Source of the DNA: Pseudomonadota bacterium
Lineage (GTDB): Bacteria; Bdellovibrionota; UBA1018
Length of the DNA stretch: 64,000 nt
Assembly (NCBI GenBank): GCA_027485695.1
Contig: JAIXQO010000003.1
Coordinates: 682,001-746,000, forward strand
Direction of reading: 5' to 3'
Shown here piece by piece: positions 35,605 through 43,685 of the stretch. Position 1 is the first letter of the stretch; every line of letters begins with the position of its first letter. The position numbers were made by a program, and so were the translations under genes. The notes beneath the pieces were generated by a model. The model was not told where the DNA came from. It saw only the letters and a program-made list of their open reading frames with translations, and ran no database searches.

Positions 35605-35742
35605 ATGACGGAAAAACTCATTCTCCAATCTGAAGCACCAGGCGCATCTGAAATCGCAATCCAGTCGGCCTCCCGCCTAGCGGTATGGTTGATTGGAACC
35701 CCTGCGGTCGCGCTACTCATCATTCTCTGGACCCGAGGATAG
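35605..35742 (+). CDS. very small single-pass membrane protein (45 aa)
   Basis: 45 residues with a purine-rich ribosome-binding site (AAAAAGGGGA) 5 bp upstream. Polar N-terminus (about 1-22) and one membrane helix (LAVWLIGTPAVALLIILW) ending in Thr-Arg-Gly. It is the first gene after a sigma-54 promoter and the next gene, an AI-2E transporter, begins 19 bp later. No family is recognised. The promoter and ribosome-binding site are the main support that it is real. Confidence 0.6.
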   Translation: MTEKLILQSEAPGASEIAIQSASRLAVWLIGTPAVALLIILWTRG

Positions 35743-35761
35743 AACCGAAAATCCGAACGCT

Positions 35762-36916
35762 ATGATGAAGAACTCTTGGGAAGGCAAACCAGCAGAGCCT
35801 TTCTCTCAGTCGTCCGTATTCGGGGCGTTGGGAGTGGGGCTGTTGATCCTGCTTCTCTACTTCGGGGCACCCATTTTGCTGCCGGCGATTTTGGCATTTT
35901 TTCTTTCCCTGCTCCTCGATCCAGGGGTCAAGCGTCTGGAAAATCTCCGAGTGCCTAGGACGTGGGCGGCACTTGCTTTGGTCATCACTGCTACACTGTT
36001 GTTCTCCGCAATCGGATACGCTTTCTACCATTCATTGACCCAAGTGATGGACCGCGTTCCTCGTTATTCCGAAAAAATTTCAGTGATTTCTCATCGACTC
36101 CATCGCAAAGCCATGAGCATTCAAGAGAGCACGGACCTCATTCTGGCGGGAGGCGCTCCTTCAGGCTCTTCGACTCCCGTTCAAAAAGTTGAGATCGTCG
36201 GCGCGAAAACGTCGTCACCGATCACCGGTTACATTCTGCGGGGGTTTAATTCGGCGTTGAATCTCGCGACGCTCTTGTTCTTCATCCCGCTGATCAGCTT
36301 CTTTTTACTCTGCGAGAAGGAGTTCCTGCGGCTTCGGGTGCAGTCAGTAGTCCAGGATACAGCACTATTTGAAACAATTTGCTTTGAACTTCGCTCAATG
36401 GCGCGCGGATTTTTCGTCGGTAATTTTTTCTTGGGAATGTCGATGTCGCTTTGTTTTGCGTGTTTATTTGTTGGCATGAAACTCGAGGATGCGCCAGAAC
36501 TCTCTCTTTTGGCTGGATTTTTGAATTTGATTCCGGTTTTCGGAGCACTTCTCGGAGGCGTCGTGCCGGGAGTGCAGGCATTGCTTCAGTTTGATAGCCT
36601 CGCCCCTTCGATCTGGATCGCAGTTTCTTCGCTCGTGATCCATTTTATCGGGAACAATTTATTTTTACCCAAGCTACTCGGGGCCCGAGTAAATGTGAAT
36701 CACACAGCAGCCGTTTTAGGGTTTCTGTTCTGGGGTACGCTGTGGGGTGCGATGGGTCTGTTCCTCGCTATCCCGCTGATGTCCATTCTGCGCCTGATCT
36801 TGCTGTCGCGAGAGTCGTGCATTCCGTATGCGAACCTCATCGGGCAAATTCCGGTGGTCGGCGCGCAGCGAATCTACACTCCCAGCTCGTTCCGCGACCA
36901 CGGTCCGAGCGCGTAG
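35762..36916 (+). CDS. AI-2E family transporter
   Basis: 384 residues from the ATG at 35762 (a second ATG follows directly). Eight predicted membrane helices; the signatures LLLYFGAPILLPAILAFFLSLLLDP at the start, the soluble segment with HSLTQVMDRVPRYSEKI, and the C-terminal VIHFIGNNLFLPKLLGARVNVNHTAAVLGF are typical (quoted in parts under 20 residues: LLPAILAFFLSLLLDP, NLFLPKLLGARVN). It is the second AI-2E transporter in the window. It is downstream of a sigma-54 promoter, so it is probably stress-induced. Confidence 0.88.
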   Translation: MMKNSWEGKPAEPFSQSSVFGALGVGLLILLLYFGAPILLPAILAFFLSLLLDPGVKRLENLRVPRTWAALALVITATLLFSAIGYAFYHSLTQVMDRVPRYSEKISVISHRLHRKAMSIQESTDLILAGGAPSGSSTPVQKVEIVGAKTSSPITGYILRGFNSALNLATLLFFIPLISFFLLCEKEFLRLRVQSVVQDTALFETICFELRSMARGFFVGNFFLGMSMSLCFACLFVGMKLEDAPELSLLAGFLNLIPVFGALLGGVVPGVQALLQFDSLAPSIWIAVSSLVIHFIGNNLFLPKLLGARVNVNHTAAVLGFLFWGTLWGAMGLFLAIPLMSILRLILLSRESCIPYANLIGQIPVVGAQRIYTPSSFRDHGPSA

Positions 36917-36936
36917 CAGAACGCCTCGAGTATTTT

Positions 36937-36952
36937 CGGCATCGCATTTGCT
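36937..36952 (+). promoter_or_regulatory. sigma-54 promoter before DUF1328 gene
   Basis: CGGCATCGCATTTGCT matches GGCA at -24 and TTTGCT at -12, correctly spaced. The inferred start is near 36963, 41 nt before the ATG. Confidence 0.75.
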
Positions 36953-37003
36953 TAGTCTATTACTGACATCCTCCATTGAACCTTGATCGAAAGGAATTCT
37001 TCT

Positions 37004-37186
37004 ATGTTACGAGCTGCACTTGGTTTTTTTGTATTGGCCATCATCGCAATACTTCTTGGAGCAAATGGAATCGCCGGTGTGTCGCTTGAAGTCGGCAAAC
37101 TGCTGCTCTTCGTCTTCTTGGTGCTCGCTGTGCTCAGTGGAGTTGCTGGCCTGGTCTCCGGCCGGTCCACCAAGCGACTACCGTAG
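37004..37186 (+). CDS. DUF1328 (YtjA-type) small membrane protein
   Basis: 60 residues: two membrane helices around the short loop GANGIAGVSLEVGKLL, ending in SGRSTKRLP. This matches the DUF1328/YtjA family in length and motif. These proteins are common in stress-linked gene groups and have unknown function. AAAGGAA precedes the ATG by 8 bp. The next gene, 48 bp downstream, is probably co-transcribed. Confidence 0.88.
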   Translation: MLRAALGFFVLAIIAILLGANGIAGVSLEVGKLLLFVFLVLAVLSGVAGLVSGRSTKRLP

Positions 37187-37234
37187 TTAAATCCGTTGTT
37201 TGATCAAACACCCTATAACCGAAAGGAACTGAAA

Positions 37235-37531
37235 ATGAACACTTCCACAACGCAACCGTCCTCGAGCTCCAATAGTTATCAATCGATGAAACCGGCCACA
37301 AAGAAAACGACGCCGACGTCCTCATCTGAATCGGATAAAAATAGCATACAGTCCGCGTTCGAATCCATGGATGCAGATGAGACGTTGCAGCAGCTCAAGG
37401 GCTACGCCAAAGTCGCCATCGATTTTGCTAAGAAACGACCGGTTTTGGTTCTGTCCGTCGCCTGCGCGATCGGCGCGGTCGGCTTGTGGGCCTGGACCGC
37501 TCAGAAACCTGCAGCCGAATCGTCGATCTAG
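37235..37531 (+). CDS. YqjD/ElaB-like (DUF883) tail-anchored protein
   Basis: 98 residues from the ATG at 37235 (AAAGGA 8 bp upstream). A Ser/Thr/Pro-rich N-terminus leads to an amphipathic helix and a C-terminal membrane helix (RPVLVLSVACAIGAVGLWAW). This is the layout of the ElaB/YqjD/YgaM group, which tether ribosomes to the inner membrane in stationary phase. Sequence similarity is loose, so the family call is tentative. Confidence 0.6.
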   Translation: MNTSTTQPSSSSNSYQSMKPATKKTTPTSSSESDKNSIQSAFESMDADETLQQLKGYAKVAIDFAKKRPVLVLSVACAIGAVGLWAWTAQKPAAESSI

Positions 37532-37558
37532 TTCGGACAAAGAGTCGCTGACACCGAA

Positions 37559-37598
37559 TCCCCTGGAACCTGATGGGTCCGGGGGTTTTCTTTTTTTG
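37559..37598 (+). terminator. terminator after the DUF1328/YqjD-like pair
   Basis: A GC-rich imperfect hairpin (CCCCTGG...CCGGGGG) ends in a long T-run (37585-37598). Confidence 0.8.
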
Positions 37599-37637
37599 CT
37601 AGAGATGGAGGTGGGGTGGTAAGGCACAGAGTTCATT

Positions 37638-37653
37638 TGGACTGCGGTTTGCA
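37638..37653 (+). promoter_or_regulatory. sigma-54 promoter before a small unknown gene
   Basis: TGGACTGCGGTTTGCA keeps TGG at -24 and TTTGCA at -12 with correct spacing; position 4 is A instead of C. The start would be near 37664, 29 nt before the ATG. Confidence 0.6.
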
Positions 37654-37692
37654 CTGAGTTTGTTCGAGGCTAGGAGAGCCCAAGGAGTGCAT

Positions 37693-37968
37693 ATGTCGAG
37701 TTCAAAACGTGCTTATGGAAAGAGCTTGGTGTTCATCAGTTTTTGCGTCATTCCGGCCGTTGTTAGTGAGCTGACCCGCGGTTTTAGCCCGAATATGCCT
37801 GAGCAAAGAAACTCGGCATTTCAAGAGTACCTCGCCCGCACTCAGCCTCATTTGGGTGCTTTCTTCAGAGTTCAGTCTGATTCGAAAAGTTCGACGGAAA
37901 AACCTGGATCTGTACCGGATTTCGAAGTGATGTTCCCGAAGCAAGTCGGTATCGCTTGGAGTCAATAG
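37693..37968 (+). CDS. small protein with hydrophobic N-terminus, unknown
   Basis: 91 residues from the ATG at 37693 (AAGGAG 7 bp upstream). The hydrophobic stretch LVFISFCVIPAVVSE may be a signal peptide or an anchor; the rest is polar with an aromatic C-terminus. No family is recognised. It has its own sigma-54-like promoter and its own terminator, so it is a monocistronic unit in the stress island. Confidence 0.65.
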   Translation: MSSSKRAYGKSLVFISFCVIPAVVSELTRGFSPNMPEQRNSAFQEYLARTQPHLGAFFRVQSDSKSSTEKPGSVPDFEVMFPKQVGIAWSQ

Positions 37969-37984
37969 ATAGAATATAAATTTA

Positions 37985-38026
37985 AAATCCCCTCGAGTCT
38001 GGAATGAGTCGAGGGGATTTCTTTTT
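37985..38026. terminator. terminator shared by convergent small genes
   Basis: A perfect 12-bp stem (37985-37996 with 38009-38020) with CTTTTT after it on the plus strand. It lies between the 91-residue gene and the minus-strand small membrane gene. Confidence 0.88.
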
Positions 38027-38291
38027 AGAGCACTCGCGGCATGCGCTGATCTTTCGGCTGTTCTTGTCGAAGACGAAACCCACCTTCTTCTGGGTGTCGA
38101 TGACCCAGGATGCCGCTCGCGTGGAGCGTATCTCCTTCGTCCAGCTGCTGTTCTATTCGTGCGTCATCTCCCGTGGTCTTCATGGATCTTCGAATGAGGC
38201 GATTGATCAAATAGATGACGCTGACGATCGCGATAGCAAATAAGATTCCCGAGAAAACCCCCACATAGATCGTATCGATGGATGGCATCAT
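38025..38291 (-). CDS. small single-pass membrane protein
   Basis: 88 residues with AGGAGG 8 bp upstream. An N-terminal membrane helix (YVGVFSGILFAIAIVSVIYL) is followed by a basic cytoplasmic tail rich in Arg, Glu and Gln. No family is recognised. A sigma-54-like site precedes it on the minus strand, so it is probably part of the same stress response. Confidence 0.7.
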   Translation of the reverse strand: MMPSIDTIYVGVFSGILFAIAIVSVIYLINRLIRRSMKTTGDDARIEQQLDEGDTLHASGILGHRHPEEGGFRLRQEQPKDQRMPRVL

Positions 38292-38319
38292 AAGAAATTC
38301 CTCCTAGTAATGATGGAGG

Positions 38320-38335
38320 TGCATTTCTTCGGCCA
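38320..38335 (-). promoter_or_regulatory. sigma-54-like promoter for the 88-residue membrane protein
   Basis: Read on the minus strand the site is TGGCCGAAGAAATGCA: TGGC at -24 and TGCA at -12 with correct spacing. The -12 T of TTGC is replaced by A. The start would be near 38309, 18 nt before the ATG. Confidence 0.55.
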
Positions 38336-38432
38336 AGCAGCGGAGAAGGGATTCTTGGGACAACCTGGATGGTCTAGATCTTGAAATAACTAAGACCGAT
38401 ATTACCTAATAAAACCTGAAAGGAAATTCATC

Positions 38433-38825
38433 ATGAAATCTACAACTGAATCGTCTTCCACCGAGCAAAAAAACTACGCCAACAAAACGGATTTTGCCGG
38501 CGGTCTGCAAGAAACTATTTTGAAACATGTAACTGAACTAGGCGATTTGTTGGAGCGTGCCGGCGAGAAAACAGAAAAAAATGGTTTCGAGAAAGTGGGC
38601 GAGGCCCTCTATCAGTTGGGTAACAAGATCGAGCACATCCGTGATCGATTCGATCACAAGGCCCCGTCGAAGACTGCCGCGCGCTCAGATGTGAGTTCGT
38701 CGTCGACGGATCGTACTGCTGCCGGTTCTGAGAAGCACTCGGGTGCATCTATGACGTCATCCGAAGGCCTACGCACCGATCAGTCGAATCAAAAAACCGA
38801 TTCGATCCCGGTGGTCGAGAGATGA
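38433..38825 (+). CDS. small stress-island protein, unknown
   Basis: 130 residues with AAAGGAAAT upstream. An N-terminal polar stretch is followed by one amphipathic helical region (about 22-75, with TELGDLLERAGEKTEKNGFEKVGEALYQLG quoted in part as LLERAGEKTEKNGFEKVG) and a Ser/Thr-rich disordered tail. No membrane helix. No recognised family. I found no sigma-54 match in its upstream region. Confidence 0.65.
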   Translation: MKSTTESSSTEQKNYANKTDFAGGLQETILKHVTELGDLLERAGEKTEKNGFEKVGEALYQLGNKIEHIRDRFDHKAPSKTAARSDVSSSSTDRTAAGSEKHSGASMTSSEGLRTDQSNQKTDSIPVVER

Positions 38826-38844
38826 TTTGAGGTTGAGTTCCTAA

Positions 38845-38872
38845 ACCAGCGGTGTCTAACCACCGCTGGTTA
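38845..38872 (+). terminator. hairpin between two stress genes
   Basis: A perfect 11-bp inverted repeat (38845-38855 with 38862-38872) is followed by only TTACCC. It sits 18 nt before the next ribosome-binding site, so it is either a weak terminator or a processing element. Confidence 0.4.
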
Positions 38873-38889
38873 CCCTTGGAGGAGATCAA

Positions 38890-39384
38890 ATGCGCGAAAC
38901 CGAAGAAATCCTGTCACGCCGGCACGGCGATACGATGGACCACCTCAGGAGCGTGATCGAAGGCGTTGAAATCGCCATGATGACGACCGTGGGTGCGGAT
39001 GGTAAACTATTTAGCCGACCGATGTTGACGATCGAATCCAAAGACGAAGAATATCTCTGGTTTTTTGCCCATGACTCCTCCGTAGTTGTTCGGTCGATCC
39101 TGCGTAATCCTCAGGTCAACCTTTCTTATATTCAGCTTAAGTCTGAGCGCTACATATCCGTGGCTGGCCGCGCGGAGCGAGTGATAGACCCACATAAGTC
39201 TGCTTCGCTTTGGGTTCCTAGACTAGAGGAGTATTTCGAAGATGGACCGAATGAGCCGGATCTCGTTCTCCTTAAGGTGGTCGTGGATACTGCCGAATAC
39301 TGGGAACAGCCTCCTAACTGGTTGATGCGCGCCCTTCGTATCTCTCCATTGTTCGGAGAGCGGCAAACAGAGGTTTGGAATTAG
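38890..39384 (+). CDS. pyridoxamine-phosphate-oxidase-like general stress protein (GS26 type)
   Basis: 164 residues; GGAGGAGAT ends 4 bp before the ATG. A split-barrel flavin-binding fold is visible: IEGVEIAMMTTVGADGKLFSRPML (quoted in part: VEIAMMTTVGADG), LWFFAHDSSVVVRSI, and VNLSYIQLKSERYISVAGRAE. This matches the general stress protein 26 group of PPOX proteins, which bind flavin but have no clear enzymatic role. It starts a run of three same-strand stress genes. Confidence 0.87.
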   Translation: MRETEEILSRRHGDTMDHLRSVIEGVEIAMMTTVGADGKLFSRPMLTIESKDEEYLWFFAHDSSVVVRSILRNPQVNLSYIQLKSERYISVAGRAERVIDPHKSASLWVPRLEEYFEDGPNEPDLVLLKVVVDTAEYWEQPPNWLMRALRISPLFGERQTEVWN

Positions 39385-39420
39385 CGATGCGTGAACACTC
39401 ACGAGAAAGGTCGGATCGTC

Positions 39421-39744
39421 ATGAACTCAAAAACTGTGTCTGGAATCTATCAAACCCCCATCCAGGCGAAAAGTGTACTCGAACTCCTGGTTTGGTCCGG
39501 CGTCTCGCGCGCAGACATCGCGCTTCGTGACGAAGCGAATTCCGAACTCGAGCGTTCTCGGGGAGTGGGCCTAGTGATTTTCGTTTCTGACTCGGAGACG
39601 GAGGACAAAACTAAGCAAATACTGCTCAATACCGGCGCTCGAGAGATCTCATCCCAAAATGGAAATCCGGATTGGAGCGAGAGAGTCGCGCGTTCCGAAT
39701 TTCCTTGGAACGAGTCCGACGAAGAACTTCGATATCGCGTTTAA
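39421..39744 (+). CDS. small stress protein (YflT/GS17M-like fold, tentative)
   Basis: 107 residues from the ATG at 39421 (GTG at 39391 is an option). The pattern of a TVSGIYQTPIQAKSVLELL strand-helix followed by GVSRADIALRDE and the second strand GVGLVIFVSD resembles the heat-induced stress protein YflT / general stress 17M domain. Similarity is by pattern only. It lies between the PPOX gene and the UspA gene. Confidence 0.5.
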   Translation: MNSKTVSGIYQTPIQAKSVLELLVWSGVSRADIALRDEANSELERSRGVGLVIFVSDSETEDKTKQILLNTGAREISSQNGNPDWSERVARSEFPWNESDEELRYRV

Positions 39745-39776
39745 GGTGATTTAATCGGTGGATCAAAGGAGGGCTT

Positions 39777-40820
39777 ATGAAATCAAAATCCCGAGATATG
39801 CAGGCTCCCCTGCGGGCTGTTTGGGCAGTAAACCCCTTCGAAAAAGGTCAAAAGTTACCCCGTGCTTCGCTCAAGGCGCTGCAGAGGTTTGCGGGGCGTG
39901 GTTCGGCAGAGGTGATTCCCGTCTATCTGCGCGAGGCGGCACTTTTTGAAACTCTGCAGGGACCCTCCGCCAGAGAAATCGCTTCGCAAAGAAACTTTGG
40001 ACAAAAGAAGGTCGATCAGTGGACGAAACATTTTGCGATTGATTGTTGGCCGTTCCGAATTTTAAGTAAGCCGCACACATCGCTCAAAGATGCTGCGAGC
40101 CATCTGGTGCGATTTTCGAAGCGCGTGCGAGCAGATGTCATCGTCTTGTCAACGCATTCGCGCCATGGACCAGAAAAGTGGATACTCGGTAGTTTCGCAG
40201 AGACGCTCTCGACCTTGTCTGATATCCCGCTTTTGGTCGCCAATCCGAAGTCGCAAATTCTCGATCAAAACCGAGCGATCTTGTTTCCTACAGATTTCTC
40301 TCCAGCGTCTCGGGCAGGGTTCGATCGATTATTGGAAATCGCACGAAAGAGAAATTGGTCGGTCACTATTTTTCATCGTGTCGGTATGCCGGTCTATCCA
40401 GTAGACGAATTTTCGTTGATTGGATGGGACATGTATAACCAGGCGCATCGATCAGAAATAAAACTGGCGGAGGATCGCGTTCGAGAGATGCGTGATTACG
40501 CTACAAAATCGGGCGTTACTGCCGACGCCGTCGTGGACGAAGCCCGTCCCGGAAGCGTGGCTGACGCGGTACTAGCCTACCTGAAAGAAAAAAAACGGTA
40601 CCTTTGGGTGGCGGCAGTCGCTCATAACAGCGCCGTGTCGCGAGTATTCATGGGGAGCACGACGGGTGAACTGATCCGTCGTTCGCCGATCCCGGTCTGG
40701 GTCGTTCACCCAGATGTGACAAAAACGGATATTTCTCGCGAAGCGCGTGATCGCGAACCTGTTGTGAAGAATCCTAAAAAAGGCGACGGCCGTATCTCAG
40801 AGCAAGTCGAACGGCACTGA
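39777..40820 (+). CDS. tandem universal stress protein (UspA)
   Basis: 347 residues with AAAGGAGGGC 5 bp upstream. Two Usp domains: residues about 10-160 and about 165-315. The second has the ATP-binding-like motif MGSTTGELIRRSPIPVWVV; the first has LGSFAETLSTLSDIPLLV, a degenerate version. The C-terminal 30 residues are a charged tail. UspA proteins support survival under stress. It ends the PPOX-YflT-UspA gene run. Confidence 0.92.
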   Translation: MKSKSRDMQAPLRAVWAVNPFEKGQKLPRASLKALQRFAGRGSAEVIPVYLREAALFETLQGPSAREIASQRNFGQKKVDQWTKHFAIDCWPFRILSKPHTSLKDAASHLVRFSKRVRADVIVLSTHSRHGPEKWILGSFAETLSTLSDIPLLVANPKSQILDQNRAILFPTDFSPASRAGFDRLLEIARKRNWSVTIFHRVGMPVYPVDEFSLIGWDMYNQAHRSEIKLAEDRVREMRDYATKSGVTADAVVDEARPGSVADAVLAYLKEKKRYLWVAAVAHNSAVSRVFMGSTTGELIRRSPIPVWVVHPDVTKTDISREARDREPVVKNPKKGDGRISEQVERH

Positions 40821-40935
40821 TGCGTGGTTTCTTTTCAATCATTTCGCTTATTTCACAGCTCAGATCAGTAGATTCATGCAAGAAGAAGGCGATCTATTTC
40901 GAGACGAAGGTTTACCCGCATCAGGAGAGTATTTC

Positions 40936-43143
40936 ATGGGATTCAGAAGGGTTTCCTCCTCGGAGTCCGAGTTATCTAAAACAAGAAGAACGCCTACTCG
41001 TATTCAATTCATGGATCCAGGGACGCCGGCCTCGCTATTGGTGGCTGACCCCGAACCGAAAAACGATTCCGAGTTGGCATCGACATTGGACCGACTATCG
41101 GTACAGTTTGCTTGGACCAATTCTCCGGAAGAAGCTTATGTGCTCGCGCGATCACGGCGATTTTCGGCGATCGTGATCGATCTGGCTATTTGGGGAGCGG
41201 TCGGGGCTGAGTTGGCCATTCGTTTACGCAAGAATCCGGCGACCAGGCGTCTGCCTATTGTCTTTGAGATCTACCGAGATGCAGACCTGACCCACGTGCA
41301 TTTCGAGGATTTCGATACAGCGTGGATTGATACGATCTATAAACCGATCCATTCGTTTGTTGTTGAAAGCAAAATCCGAACCCTGATGATGATTGAGCAG
41401 AAGGATTGGGAGATCGAAGGTCGCCTCGAGTTACTTCAATCCTCGGCGTTCTTGGATTCTTTGATCGAAAACTTGCCAAACATGGTCTTCGTCAAAGACG
41501 CGGAGCAGTTGCGCTTCGTCCGTTTTAATCGCGCTGGCGAGGACTTGTTGGGTTACTCCCGCTCCGAACTCATTGGAAGAAATGATTACGATTTTTTCCC
41601 GAAGGATCAGGCTGACGCCTTTACGGCCAAGGATCGGGCGGTTCTCAAGGGAAATCGAATCGTTGATATCCCCGAGGAAGAGATCTACACGCGTGATCAA
41701 GGTATGAGGGTCTTGCATACCAAAAAAATACCTTTACTCGGATTAGACGGAAGTCCGCAATATTTGTTGGGTATTTCCGAGGATATTACCGAGTTTAAAC
41801 GTGCCGAACAGGAACGGCTCCGGATCATCGAAGAGCGCGCCGCGCACCGTGAGCGGGATCGTATCGCGGATCGAAGCGCGTTTCTCGCAGAAGCGAGTAC
41901 TTTGCTAGCGTCGTCTCTCGATTACGCCCAGACTTTGGTGCAATTAGCGCAGCTCTCCAATCATCGATTGAGTACATGGTGTATAATCACGGTTCTGGGC
42001 GAGGACGGATCGTCGGAGAGAGTCGTGGGTGAACACCGTGATGCACGCCTCAATCCTGAGCTACAGAAAATTTGCGAATGGTTCAAATTTCAAAGTTATT
42101 CGTCAAGCCGCTTTTCCCAAGTGCTGCAACAGGGAAAGGCTATTTTTTCAGGGAGTTCCTCCTTTGAGGAATTGGCTCAGGCCTGGAGCAGTGCTCGTTT
42201 GCCTGAGGGAGTTCGAGTTCTGAGGGTGACCTCTTGGATGATCGTGCCAATCGTTTCACGTGGACGTATTCGTGGTGCAATCACGTTTGCTTGCGATGAC
42301 GAATCAAAATCTTATGACCCGCAAGATTTGTCGATCGCGGAAGAGCTCGGTCGACGAGCAGGTACTGCGATTGATCACTCATTACTCTATCGAGCGGCTC
42401 AGAAAGCGATCCGTGCTCGTGATGAGTTTCTTTCGATCGCGTCCCACGAATTGAAGACGCCTTTGACCTCTCTCAAGCTTCAACTCCAGATGACTCGACG
42501 TCGATTGCACGACAAAGGTGGTGGACAGCCGAATTTCGAAAAAATGGCATCGACATTGGACTCGTCTGATCGACAAGTCACCCGACTTGCACAACTGGTT
42601 GAGGATCTTCTGGATGTCTCAAGAATTCAAAGCGGTAAGCTGATCTATTCCCTCGAGTATGTGGACCTGGTGAGCTTGGTTCGAGAGGTGATTGAGCGGT
42701 TTGTCGAGGATGTAGGTGCGGCCGGGAACACGATCAGCTTAGAAGGCCATCCCGAAGTGCTTGTGAAATGTGATCGTTTTCGAATGGAGCAAGTCGTAAC
42801 AAATCTGGTGAGTAATGCGATCAAGTACGGAGCAGGCACGCCGATTCACCTCAACGTTTCGATCGAAGGTGATTGGGCCGCTATTCGCGTGAGTGATAAA
42901 GGCGTAGGGATATCGCTCGAAAAACAAACCCGTATTTTCGAGCGATTCGAGCGCGTCATTACAAACCCGAATATCAGTGGACTGGGGTTAGGACTTTTTA
43001 TCGTTCGTTCTATCGTGCTCGCTCATCAGGGGCGAGTCCGGGTTGAAAGCCAAGAAGGACAAGGGGCGACTTTTGTGGTCGAGCTCCCGATGTTTGAGAC
43101 GAGTTTAAAAACGTTTAGTGACAGAGGCTCTTTACTGCACTGA
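40936..43143 (+). CDS. hybrid-like sensor histidine kinase (receiver-like, PAS, GAF, HisKA, HATPase)
   Basis: 735 residues from the ATG at 40936, chosen over the ATG at 40876 because AGGAGA lies 7 bp upstream. Domains in order: a receiver-like domain (about 30-155; Asp in IVIDLAIWG, Lys in TIYKPIHS, but the acidic pair near the N-terminus is incomplete), a PAS domain (about 175-290), a GAF domain (about 315-470), HisKA (about 490-560; phospho-His in SIASHELKTPLTSLK) and HATPase (about 600-720; NLVSNAIKYG, DKGVGIS, GLGLGLFIV). No membrane helix, so it senses an internal signal. It could feed the Hpt / NtrC proteins of this region. Confidence 0.92.
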   Translation: MGFRRVSSSESELSKTRRTPTRIQFMDPGTPASLLVADPEPKNDSELASTLDRLSVQFAWTNSPEEAYVLARSRRFSAIVIDLAIWGAVGAELAIRLRKNPATRRLPIVFEIYRDADLTHVHFEDFDTAWIDTIYKPIHSFVVESKIRTLMMIEQKDWEIEGRLELLQSSAFLDSLIENLPNMVFVKDAEQLRFVRFNRAGEDLLGYSRSELIGRNDYDFFPKDQADAFTAKDRAVLKGNRIVDIPEEEIYTRDQGMRVLHTKKIPLLGLDGSPQYLLGISEDITEFKRAEQERLRIIEERAAHRERDRIADRSAFLAEASTLLASSLDYAQTLVQLAQLSNHRLSTWCIITVLGEDGSSERVVGEHRDARLNPELQKICEWFKFQSYSSSRFSQVLQQGKAIFSGSSSFEELAQAWSSARLPEGVRVLRVTSWMIVPIVSRGRIRGAITFACDDESKSYDPQDLSIAEELGRRAGTAIDHSLLYRAAQKAIRARDEFLSIASHELKTPLTSLKLQLQMTRRRLHDKGGGQPNFEKMASTLDSSDRQVTRLAQLVEDLLDVSRIQSGKLIYSLEYVDLVSLVREVIERFVEDVGAAGNTISLEGHPEVLVKCDRFRMEQVVTNLVSNAIKYGAGTPIHLNVSIEGDWAAIRVSDKGVGISLEKQTRIFERFERVITNPNISGLGLGLFIVRSIVLAHQGRVRVESQEGQGATFVVELPMFETSLKTFSDRGSLLH

Positions 43144-43498
43144 TCAGCGTATCGATCTCAAAAGGTTTCTTAAGGCAGTGCTGAAAACCCAATTGCTTCT
43201 TTTTCGTTTCTAATTGTCCGTCTGCGGACATCAACATCACTGGAATTTCAGAGATACGTGGATCGAGTCTTTGTTCTTGGCGAAATTGGAAGGCATCTTT
43301 CACTGGCATCATCAGGTCGAGCAAGATGAGCTGCGGAAGATCAGGGCATGCATGCAAATAGTCCAAGGCCTCCTGGCCGTTCGAAGTTGGAGTCGTCGTG
43401 AAACCTTCGGTTTCCAGTAATTCTACGAGGCTCTCGAGGATGTCAGCATCATCTTCTACGATTAATACGTGCTTCGGACCGGAGATTTCAGTTTGCAT
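43115..43498 (-). CDS. receiver-only response regulator
   Basis: 127 residues: a single receiver domain with the acidic pair in IVEDDADILES, the phosphoacceptor Asp in QLILLDLMMPVKDAF, the Ser/Thr switch in MLMSADGQ and the conserved Lys in HCLKKPFEID. No output domain. It converges on the histidine kinase gene with a 29-bp overlap and is a natural phosphorelay intermediate between that kinase and the Hpt protein, which is inference. Confidence 0.92.
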   Translation of the reverse strand: MQTEISGPKHVLIVEDDADILESLVELLETEGFTTTPTSNGQEALDYLHACPDLPQLILLDLMMPVKDAFQFRQEQRLDPRISEIPVMLMSADGQLETKKKQLGFQHCLKKPFEIDTLISAVKSLCH

Positions 43499-43615
43499 CG
43501 CCCTCTAGTATTCACATTGAGTTATGGAGATGTCAAATCAGGTGGTGTCGCTCAAGAATTCAACTGCTTGTGAATTCGAAGCAAAAGGGCCTGGGCTTTT
43601 TTCCTCAAATGGTTT

Positions 43616-43631
43616 TGGCACATGGATTGCC
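43616..43631 (+). promoter_or_regulatory. sigma-54 promoter before small gene and phosphoribosyltransferase
   Basis: TGGCACATGGATTGCC has the complete TGGCAC at -24 and TTGC at -12 with correct spacing. The start would be near 43642, 44 nt before the ATG at 43686. Confidence 0.85.
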
Positions 43632-43685
43632 CTTTATACGCGAGGTGAGCGGTGGTCCCCGCCCTTACTTGAGAGGATAGAAACC

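Noticed and set aside
38336..38432. A sigma-54 promoter before the 130-residue gene at 38433
   Set aside because: I checked each GG in this stretch for GC at the right spacing and found none.
40821..40935. A sigma-54 site before the sensor kinase (CGGCACTGATGCG near 40811)
   Set aside because: The GC lies two bases too close to the GG for a functional -24/-12 element.
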